Shown here: in pieces, positions 25,820 to 31,885 of the stretch
Position numbering within the stretch: the first letter of the stretch is position 1
Layout: each line of letters begins with the position of its first letter
NCBI GenBank assembly: GCA_018644725.1
Contig: JABGPZ010000035.1
Coordinates: 1-37,996 of the forward strand
Direction: 5' to 3'
Source: Phycisphaerales bacterium
GTDB taxonomy: Bacteria > Planctomycetota > Phycisphaerae > SM23-33
Length of the DNA: 37,996 bases
Position numbers and translations under genes: made by a program
Notes under the pieces: generated by a model
What the model was told of the DNA's origin: nothing
The model's input: only the letters and a program-made list of their open reading frames with translations
Databases searched by the model: none

Positions 25820-26345
25820 GGTATCCAAGCGTGACGGCAGCGTGGAACCGTTCTGTGAGCAGAAGCTTTCTGGAGCGATGTGGCGCAGCCTGCAAATTAC
25901 TACCGGCGACTATCACATGGCGTTGGAATTGTCTCGGGCGATCGGCCTGTTCCTCCAGCGTCAGGCGACGGACCGCGTAGACAGCGTTGTATTGTTTGAG
26001 CTTGCGCTCAAGGCGCTTCGGCGGATTCGTCGCGGCGACGCGGCAGAGCGGATGGAACTGTTCCACACCCTGCGCAGTGTCCGGCGGCGGCTTGTTGATG
26101 TCCATCATCCCTGTGGAGAAATCACGCGCTGGGACAAGGGCTGGTGCGCGAAGCTCGCGGTGTCGATGTGGGGTCTGCAAATCACAACAGGGCGGCAAAT
26201 CGCCAGCGAAATCGAACTCGAACTGCTCGACAACCAGCACATCACCGTCGACCGCAGTTTTGTCGTCGACCGCATCAACGAGAAGGTCAGCGAGTTTGGC
26301 CTCGCCGAAGCCATGCCTCTCCATCCCGCTCAGTATTCCGCGTAA
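25800..26345 (+). CDS. Twin ATP-cone protein coupled to nrdR
   Basis: This 181-residue protein opens with an ATP-cone like those of NrdR and NrdA: IEVSKRDGSVEPFCEQKLSG (5-24), then a helical region to about 76. Residues 107-168 look like a second, degenerate copy. Compare KLSGAMWRSLQITTG (22-36) with KLAVSMWGLQITTG (118-131), including an identical LQITTG. The second copy lacks the basic K-R-D-G loop, so it may not bind nucleotide. There is no zinc ribbon, reductase or other effector domain. The ATG at 25800 follows GGGAGG and overlaps nrdR by 20 bp, so the two proteins are probably made together. A dATP/ATP-sensing partner of NrdR is a reasonable guess but unproven. Confidence 0.78.
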   Translation: MTIRTIEVSKRDGSVEPFCEQKLSGAMWRSLQITTGDYHMALELSRAIGLFLQRQATDRVDSVVLFELALKALRRIRRGDAAERMELFHTLRSVRRRLVDVHHPCGEITRWDKGWCAKLAVSMWGLQITTGRQIASEIELELLDNQHITVDRSFVVDRINEKVSEFGLAEAMPLHPAQYSA

Positions 26346-26425
26346 CTCCGCTGCGACATTTCAAAAATTGGGATCCCTTTTCATGTGAAACCAAGAAGAT
26401 GCTATTTATATCTTGTCCCATTACT

Positions 26426-26482
26426 AATTATTAACACAATGAATAATTCTTCCTTGATTTTGCGATTTTGATTCCCTAGGAT
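26426..26482 (+). promoter_or_regulatory. Promoter of small membrane protein gene, with upstream dyad
   Basis: TTGATT (26454-26459), a 17-bp spacer and TAGGAT (26477-26482) form a good promoter. Just upstream is a perfect 7-bp inverted repeat AATTATT/AATAATT (26426-26432, 26442-26448). The 26346-26506 stretch is AT-rich and holds no other feature. Confidence 0.55.
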
Positions 26483-26506
26483 ATGTCTAGAAAAGGAATT
26501 CGCTTG

Positions 26507-26779
26507 ATGGAAAAATCGATCCCATCTTCAATGTTTGCAATCGCGGCTTTGGTCCTTCTGGCCTGCGCGGCAGTCCGTTTCTTTATGATCACTGGCGCCG
26601 TGGTCGGAACGTTCCTCGATCAGGAAATGGTGCTTCTTTTCGGCGGGACATTGATTTCCGGCCTGTCCATTGTTGCGGGGGGATTGTATCCCGAGGAGTA
26701 CGCAAAACGGAGCGCGGCATTTGTGTGCATGATGTACATGGCCGCCTTTACGGTTCTGTCCGTCACCGCAACAATCTGA
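26507..26779 (+). CDS. Small three-helix membrane protein
   Basis: This 90-residue protein has three hydrophobic segments: about 9-27 (MFAIAALVLLACAAVRFF), 44-66 (MVLLFGGTLISGLSIVAGGL) and 73-89 (AAFVCMMYMAAFTVLSV). I recognise no family. The ATG at 26507 is preferred over the one at 26483 because AAAAGGA sits 9 bp before it and because the promoter predicts transcription starting near 26489. It lies 134 bp upstream of top6A, which has its own promoter. Confidence 0.65.
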   Translation: MEKSIPSSMFAIAALVLLACAAVRFFMITGAVVGTFLDQEMVLLFGGTLISGLSIVAGGLYPEEYAKRSAAFVCMMYMAAFTVLSVTATI

Positions 26780-26800
26780 TTGTCTGGCGGCGATTTTGCA

Positions 26801-26898
26801 TTGGATTCACGGGGGCGAATCTGTATAATTGGACCTTGAGCCCTGCGGCAGGAGGCCGTAGGATACCTCCTTCAAATGGACTGATGCCGCCGCGCGGC
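26801..26898 (+). promoter_or_regulatory. top6A promoter and structured 5' leader
   Basis: TTGGAT (26801-26806), a 17-bp spacer and perfect TATAAT (26824-26829) predict +1 near 26836 and a leader of about 78 nt. The leader contains AGGAGG/CCTCCT (26850-26855, 26866-26871), a competing small stem CCTG/CAGG (26842-26852) and a GC-rich hairpin GCCGC-CGC-GCGGC (26886-26898) just before the top6A Shine-Dalgarno. Confidence 0.65.
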
Positions 26899-26913
26899 TG
26901 AGGGAACACTGAT

Positions 26914-28008
26914 ATGGCTAAGACTGCAAACCCACCTATTCTTAAGAAAATTGTCGCCGAGGCGAAGATCGTCCGCGACAAGATCAATACCCGCAACAAG
27001 CCGGAAATGAAGTTGCCGATCCGTTCTTTGTCGAACGTGCGCTATCATCCCACCAAGGGTCACTTCCAGCTTCTCGGCAAGAACAAGGTCCGCACGCTGA
27101 CGGTCAACACCGTCAAGACGTTCGCTCAGACTCTCAAGATGCTTGCGATGAGTAAAGACCTCGTGCAAACCGGCCGACACTCGACCAAGCGAGAAGCCTA
27201 CTATCAGGCGTACAACTGGGGCGATGCGTCGTTCAGTGCCCAGGAAGAGTCCGACACCGTCATGGACGACGTCGAGGCGATGCTCGGGGTCAACCGCGAG
27301 CAGATGCACTTCCGCGCGGATGAGCACGGCGGGGAAGTCGCCGGCGAGCTGATCGTGATCGACAAGGACCGCCGCACGAAAAAACCCATCCGCATCGACT
27401 GTACCGCGTTTGGCTCGGGCGCCTATTCCGTACCGACCGTCGTCGAGGATTTGAAGTTCGAGACCAAGGCCAAGTTCGTCCTCGCCGTGGAAACCAAGGG
27501 GATGTTCGAGCGTCTCGTCGAGGAAGATTTCTACGACGAGTACCACTGCATTCTTGTTTCGATGGGCGGCGTGCCCTCGCGCGCGTGCCGGCGATTCATC
27601 CGCCGTCTCAGCGACGAGCAGGACATTCCGGTCTACGTCTTTACCGATGGCGACCCGTATGGCTATTTCAACATTTACCGCACACTCAAGGTTGGCAGTG
27701 GCAACGCCGCACACCTCAACGAATATTTCTGCGTCCCCAAGGCCCAGTTCATCGGCGTCACGCCCGACGACATCAAGACCTACGACCTGCCGACCCACGC
27801 GCTGAAGGACGTCGATATCAAACGCGCCAAGGATGCGATCAAGAACGACCCGTTCATCCAGCATTACAAGCAGTGGCAAAAGGCCGTCCTGAAGATGCTC
27901 AAAATGGGCGTCCGTGTCGAACAGCAGGCCCTCGCCAAGCATGGCCTCGAGTTCGTCGCACAGAAATACCTCCCCGAAAAACTCAAAGCCGGAAAATTTT
28001 TACCGTAG
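26914..28008 (+). CDS. top6A: DNA topoisomerase VI subunit A / Spo11 family
   Basis: This 364-residue protein is the DNA-cleaving subunit of a type IIB topoisomerase. The winged-helix part carries the active-site tyrosine in STKREAYYQAYNW (Y97 likely). The Toprim part has E193 in FVLAVETKGMFERLVEE and the DxD pair D245/D247 in VFTDGDPYGYFNIY. Other landmarks are SGAYSVPTVVEDL and the C-terminal AQKYLPEKLKAGKFLP. The length is close to archaeal subunits. In archaea and most bacteria that have it, top6A is adjacent to top6B, the ATPase subunit; here both neighbours are unrelated. AGGGA precedes the ATG and a strong terminator follows, so it is a single-gene unit. Confidence 0.93.
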   Translation: MAKTANPPILKKIVAEAKIVRDKINTRNKPEMKLPIRSLSNVRYHPTKGHFQLLGKNKVRTLTVNTVKTFAQTLKMLAMSKDLVQTGRHSTKREAYYQAYNWGDASFSAQEESDTVMDDVEAMLGVNREQMHFRADEHGGEVAGELIVIDKDRRTKKPIRIDCTAFGSGAYSVPTVVEDLKFETKAKFVLAVETKGMFERLVEEDFYDEYHCILVSMGGVPSRACRRFIRRLSDEQDIPVYVFTDGDPYGYFNIYRTLKVGSGNAAHLNEYFCVPKAQFIGVTPDDIKTYDLPTHALKDVDIKRAKDAIKNDPFIQHYKQWQKAVLKMLKMGVRVEQQALAKHGLEFVAQKYLPEKLKAGKFLP

Positions 28009-28049
28009 GGACGAGGGGACGATTCAACCTATCAAAATGATTCAGATGT

Positions 28050-28078
28050 AGGGGTGCTTCGCGAGGCACCCCTTTTTA
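28050..28078 (+). terminator. Intrinsic terminator of top6A
   Basis: AGGGGTGC pairs perfectly with GCACCCCT (28050-28057, 28066-28073) across an 8-nt loop and is followed by TTTTTATTT. It lies 41 bp after the top6A stop and touches the end of the convergent gene. Confidence 0.9.
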
Positions 28079-28741
28079 TTTCAACGTTTCGTCGTGTGCC
28101 CAGCGGCGCAGGGGGCAGTCGGCGCAGTTGGGGCGGGGTTTGCAGAACTGTTTGCCCGTTTCGACGATCTGCGCGTGATAGTCGTTGAACAGCTCCGCAT
28201 CGGCGGGCAGGAGTGCGAGGAACAATGCCTGAATTGCGTGATAGTCTTTCTCATCCGGCGAAATCAGGCCGTGCCGCCGGAAGAGTCGCCCCGTGTAGGC
28301 ATCGACGACGACCGCCGTCCGCCCGGCCGCGTAGAGCAGGATCGAGTCGGCCGTCTCCGGGCCGATGCCTTTGATCGCCAGCAGCCGCTCGCGCAGGGCA
28401 GCCGTCTCGCCGTGGAAAAACTTCGCCAACCCGCCGGCCGCCACCACGGCATCGATAAAATTCCCCAGCCGCTCGGCCTTGACGTTGAAATACCCCGCCG
28501 GTCGAATCAGCTCCGCCAGCGCGCCGCGCTCCAGCGCCGCCAGCCGCCGCAAGGACAGCACCCGCGCACGCTTGAGATTGCCGATGGCCCGTTCGACGTT
28601 CGACCAATTCGTATTTTGCGTGAGGATCGCGCCGACGCAAATCTCCAGCGGCCCGTCGCCCGGCCACCAGTCACGATGCCCAAACCGCGCGCGCATCGCG
28701 TCATACATCGCCATCAGTTTGTCGGCCATCCGTTTCGCCAT
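28076..28741 (-). CDS. HhH-GPD DNA glycosylase, MagIII/endonuclease III-like
   Basis: This 221-residue base-excision repair enzyme has the HhH-GPD fold: ILTQNTNWSNVERAIGNL, the helix-hairpin-helix LAIKGIGPETADSILLYA, and the catalytic Asp in VVVDAYTGRLF. In endonuclease III the hairpin carries a Lys (GRKTAN) needed for strand cleavage; here that position is Glu (GPETAD). That matches MagIII-type monofunctional 3-methyladenine glycosylases. The C-terminal iron-sulfur region keeps only three Cys (FCKPRPNCADCPL), so a normal 4Fe-4S cluster is doubtful. The ATG at 28741 has no Shine-Dalgarno but lies at the predicted +1 of TATACT. Divergent from serS. Confidence 0.87.
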   Translation of the reverse strand: MAKRMADKLMAMYDAMRARFGHRDWWPGDGPLEICVGAILTQNTNWSNVERAIGNLKRARVLSLRRLAALERGALAELIRPAGYFNVKAERLGNFIDAVVAAGGLAKFFHGETAALRERLLAIKGIGPETADSILLYAAGRTAVVVDAYTGRLFRRHGLISPDEKDYHAIQALFLALLPADAELFNDYHAQIVETGKQFCKPRPNCADCPLRRWAHDETLK

Positions 28742-28753
28742 ATGCGCAGTATA
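28741..28753 (-). promoter_or_regulatory. -10 box of the MagIII-like gene, leaderless arrangement
   Basis: On the minus strand TATACT (28753-28748), six bases and ATG (28741) give +1 on the A of the start codon, the same layout as cdsA. Confidence 0.5.
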
Positions 28754-28823
28754 CAAAAACCCGTGCAATTTCGGCCGAAAATGTGTATTCTATGGCCTCA
28801 AATTTACTCCAAAGGAACCGACC

Positions 28824-30095
28824 ATGATCGACATCAAACGTATCCGAGAAACGCCCGCCATCTTCAAACAGGCCGCCATCGACAAGTGCTTCAACGTCGA
28901 TATCGATGCGCTGCTGGACTTCGATGCTCAGCTCCGCGTCGCCAAGCAGACCCTGCAGGACACCAAGACCGCCCAGAACGCGGCCGGCAAGCAGATCGCC
29001 CAGCTCGACGGCGAAGAGAAGGCAGCCGCCATCGCCACGATGGCTGACCTGAAGAAGACTGCCGCCGCCACGCAGACGGCCATCGACGAGCTCCAGCCGC
29101 AGTTCGACGCGCTGATGATGCTCGTCCCCGCGCCCGCCGCCGCCGAAGTCCCCCTCGGCAAAGACGACACCGAAAACGCCGAGATGCGCACCGTCGGCGA
29201 GATTCCCACATTCGATTTCGAGCCCAAGGATCACGTCGAACTCGGCGAAACGCTCGACATCATCGACATTCCGCGCGGCGTGAAAATCGCCGGCTCGCGC
29301 AACTACATTCTTAAGGGCGCCGGCGCGATGCTCCACCAGGCCGTGCTGCGCCTCGCGAGCGACCTGCTGATCCAGCGCGGCTATGAATTGCTGACCGTGC
29401 CCGTGCTCGTGAAGGAAGAGGTCATGCGCGGGACGGGCTATTTCCCGCTTGGCCGCGACCAGGCCTACCTCGCCGAGCGCGACAACAAGGCGCTTGTCGG
29501 AACGGCCGAAGTCCCCGTCACGGCCTATTATTCCGGTGAAACTCTCGCCGAGGCCGATCTGCCGAAAAAGTTTGTCGCGATGAGCACCTGCTTCCGCCGC
29601 GAGGCCGGTGCCGCCGGCAAAGACACCCACGGCCTGTACCGCATCCACAGCTTCGACAAGGTCGAGCAGGTGGTTTTGTGCAAGAACTGCGAGGAAACGT
29701 CGAAACAGTTCCACGCGGAAATCCTGCAGAACTCGGAGGACGTGATGGCCGCGCTCGAGCTGCCGTACCGCGTCGTGAACGTGTGTACTGGCGACCTCGG
29801 CCAGGGGCAGATCCAGAAGTTCGACATCGAGACGTGGATGCCCAGCCGCAAGAGCTATGGCGAGACGCACTCGGCGAGCCGGTTTTATGACTTCCAGACG
29901 CGCCGGCTGAACATCCGCTATAAGGACGCCGACGGCAAGATGCATTTCGCGCACTCGCTGAACAACACCGTCGCCGCCAGCCCGCGGATTCTCATCCCGA
30001 TCATTGAGATGAACCAGAACGCCGACGGCAGCGTCAACGTCCCGGCAGCACTCCAACCCTACATGAACGGCATCACAAAAATCGAAGCCAAATAG
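28824..30095 (+). CDS. serS: Seryl-tRNA synthetase
   Basis: This 423-residue class II synthetase charges tRNA-Ser. Residues 1-105 form the tRNA-binding coiled-coil arm, starting MIDIKRIRETPAIFKQAAID. The core has HVELGETLDIIDIPRGVK, motif 2 CFRREAGAAGKDTHGLYRIH with FDKVEQV, and motif 3 NNTVAASPRILIPIIE. AAAGGA precedes the ATG at 28824; the in-frame upstream extension is not used. TATTCT at 28786 may be its -10 box. It is divergent from the MagIII-like gene. Confidence 0.98.
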   Translation: MIDIKRIRETPAIFKQAAIDKCFNVDIDALLDFDAQLRVAKQTLQDTKTAQNAAGKQIAQLDGEEKAAAIATMADLKKTAAATQTAIDELQPQFDALMMLVPAPAAAEVPLGKDDTENAEMRTVGEIPTFDFEPKDHVELGETLDIIDIPRGVKIAGSRNYILKGAGAMLHQAVLRLASDLLIQRGYELLTVPVLVKEEVMRGTGYFPLGRDQAYLAERDNKALVGTAEVPVTAYYSGETLAEADLPKKFVAMSTCFRREAGAAGKDTHGLYRIHSFDKVEQVVLCKNCEETSKQFHAEILQNSEDVMAALELPYRVVNVCTGDLGQGQIQKFDIETWMPSRKSYGETHSASRFYDFQTRRLNIRYKDADGKMHFAHSLNNTVAASPRILIPIIEMNQNADGSVNVPAALQPYMNGITKIEAK

Positions 30096-30125
30096 GGGGG
30101 CAGGGGGTGGCAGAACCGCAACTCT

Positions 30126-31190
30126 TTATTTCTCTTTCTCGCTTTCCGATTTCGCTACTAGCCGGTCAACCATGAGGTCCTTAAACGCCTCTATATCTTT
30201 CCACTCTGTCGCAACAGACATCTTTTTTGCGTTCGGATCGATACGGGTAAATCCTTTCTCATCGACACGAATTCCTAACTCTTCCATTGTACAGAAGTCT
30301 TGACGAAAGCATAAAAACACAGAGAGTGTGTCAAATAAAGTGCTACTGGCCGTCTCAAAAGCATTCGCTTTTTTAGGTTTTGTTGCGCACCATATCTTGT
30401 AATTCTCCATAATTGCTTTGGGTAAAGCCCGGGTCGATTCAGATATTTTCCTATACCGTTCGTCTTTTAATATGATTTGACCGCAGGTGTCAACCGGTGT
30501 AATCGTCATAGGCCACTTTGCCTTAAATACAGCTTGGGCAGATGGAATATCCACTTTAATATTCCATGTGGCGAATGGTTTTGGTTTTCCAAATAGTCCT
30601 TTTCGAATACTGCCATACATTCCCACAAGCTTGACCTTGGACCCAATTTCCGGTTGTCTTCGAAGGGCTTCGGCAAGATTGGGCAATGGGCCGATACAGA
30701 GGAGGGTAATCGGCTCGGGAGAATTCATGATGAGATCAATCATCTGCTGAACACCGTCTTTGTGAATTTTCCCTGGATAGGTCTCAATATCAAAGTCCTT
30801 GATCCAAGGGGTCATGCGCCGATGGTTCGTGCTTTTCTTATCGATTCCCATTCCGATTGGGATATCAGTACGCCCGGCGATATCCAGAAATTTCGCCACT
30901 ACTTTACTTCTGTATTCCGGTTTGCCGTTGTCCGTAAGAATGAGCTTCACATCGAGCTCCTGGCTTTGGAGCAGAAGGGCCAGAGCCCAGGCATCATCCA
31001 TATCATCACCGATATCGGTATCCAAAATGACAGGGATCTTCTTCGTTGCCTGCACGGGTTTACCGGCGGTGCAGCTCGCATTGATGAGAGCCAGTGAAAT
31101 ACAGAAAAACAAGAAAACCACTTTTCCTGGCTTGGTGATCAGGGGAATTCCCATGCCCTTAGGAAGAGTTAATTGGAATGGGTGTGACAA
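30126..31190 (-). CDS. Nucleoside hydrolase (IUNH family) lipoprotein
   Basis: This 354-residue protein has the nucleoside hydrolase calcium/ribose signature IPVILDTDIGDDMDDAWAL (near residue 53) and the family helix PITLLCIGPLPNLAEAL. The family cleaves the N-glycosidic bond of nucleosides. A hydrophobic signal segment ends in LALINASC, a lipobox, so the enzyme is probably exported and lipid-anchored. The TTG at 31190 is chosen as start because AAAGGAG lies 7 bp before it; the next ATG (31154) has no usable site. The gene is distinctly AT-richer (roughly 45% GC by eye) than its neighbours and uses different codons, which suggests recent transfer. The C-terminal third is not typical of the family. 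Confidence 0.85.
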   Translation of the reverse strand: MSHPFQLTLPKGMGIPLITKPGKVVFLFFCISLALINASCTAGKPVQATKKIPVILDTDIGDDMDDAWALALLLQSQELDVKLILTDNGKPEYRSKVVAKFLDIAGRTDIPIGMGIDKKSTNHRRMTPWIKDFDIETYPGKIHKDGVQQMIDLIMNSPEPITLLCIGPLPNLAEALRRQPEIGSKVKLVGMYGSIRKGLFGKPKPFATWNIKVDIPSAQAVFKAKWPMTITPVDTCGQIILKDERYRKISESTRALPKAIMENYKIWCATKPKKANAFETASSTLFDTLSVFLCFRQDFCTMEELGIRVDEKGFTRIDPNAKKMSVATEWKDIEAFKDLMVDRLVAKSESEKEK

Positions 31191-31281
31191 AATTAGACTC
31201 CTTTGGTTGCGATAACGTCCTCAATCTTTTTCCATTGTGGCATCTCTTGGGAGTGGGATTATAGTGCTACCGTTGAGTTTG

Positions 31282-31309
31282 ATTATATGAAGGATTGTCA
31301 AAATAACAA
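31282..31309 (-). promoter_or_regulatory. Promoter of the nucleoside hydrolase gene
   Basis: On the minus strand TTGTTA (31309-31304), a 16-bp spacer and TATAAT (31287-31282). A second TATAAT (31263-31258) closer to the gene lacks a good -35. The leader would be 70-90 nt. Confidence 0.5.
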
Positions 31310-31353
31310 GTTTAATATGACAGCGGGAAATGGAAATTGGGTGGAGTAGGCAT

Positions 31354-31431
31354 AAAAAAGCGACGGGAAAGGGAGAAATCCCGTCGCAGGTGGGAACCGT
31401 TCGCCTGAAGGGAGATAAAGGCAAACGATCT
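31354..31431 (-). ncRNA. Candidate small RNA with twin UCUCCCUU hairpin loops
   Basis: A compact transcription unit of about 78 nt with no ORF. The predicted start is 31431-31433. Hairpin 1 has a 9-bp stem CGTTTGCCT/AGGCGAACG (one wobble) around a 12-nt loop (31407-31418). Hairpin 2 has a perfect 8-bp stem GCGACGGG/CCCGTCGC around another 12-nt loop (31368-31379) and ends in six Ts, making it the terminator. Both loops contain the identical octamer UCUCCCUU, the complement of a Shine-Dalgarno-like AAGGGAGA. This is the architecture of base-pairing regulatory RNAs that expose C-rich loops. I recognise no named family. Confidence 0.7.
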
Positions 31432-31437
31432 GTAAAC

Positions 31438-31466
31438 AATATAGCAAGGTGATCGGACAATATCAA
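31438..31466 (-). promoter_or_regulatory. Promoter of the candidate small RNA
   Basis: On the minus strand TTGATA (31466-31461), exactly 17 bp, then TATATT (31443-31438): near-consensus in both boxes and spacing. Confidence 0.75.
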
Positions 31467-31586
31467 GTTTAAATTTCTCTCAGCGGGCGTGTTGTGTTCC
31501 CTGATGCGGAAATGAGACGTTTTTTCGGCGCATTTTCGGCGTGTTTTCGGCCATTGGGCGACGGGACGCGGCCTGTCGGAGTGGGC

Positions 31587-31618
31587 ATAAAAAAACCCGC
31601 AACGAATGCTACGGGTTC
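31587..31618 (-). terminator. Intrinsic terminator of tRNA-Val
   Basis: On the minus strand AACCCG pairs with CGGGTT around a loop and is followed by a seven-T run, directly after the tRNA gene. Confidence 0.8.
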
Positions 31619-31623
31619 TTGAG

Positions 31624-31697
31624 TGGGCCAAACAGGACTTGAACCTGTGACCTTCCGCGTGTCGGGCGGACGCTCTAGCCAACTGAGCTACTGGCCC
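31624..31697 (-). tRNA. tRNA-Val (anticodon GAC) with C33
   Basis: A 74-nt cloverleaf: acceptor GGGCCAG/TTGGCCC (one G-U), D-arm GCTC/GAGC, anticodon stem TCCGC/GCGGA with loop CCGACAC, T-arm ACAGG/CCTGT with TTCAAGT, discriminator A, CCA not encoded. The loop places GAC at 34-36 (Val). Position 33 is C instead of the nearly invariant U. All stems are otherwise intact. Confidence 0.9.
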
Positions 31698-31885
31698 TCA
31701 AGTGGTCGGAAAGTATATGGATATGGGGCCGGGTTGTCAAGCCCAAAAATCGAAGAACTTTGCGAAATTGGATTTGGCGCAGAATCGGCCGGAAACCATT
31801 GGACATTTTCCACCGAATTGGCAATACTGGACGGCCTTACACCGTTGATCTCTACACCATCGCCCATCATCCAAGGAGAGAATTG

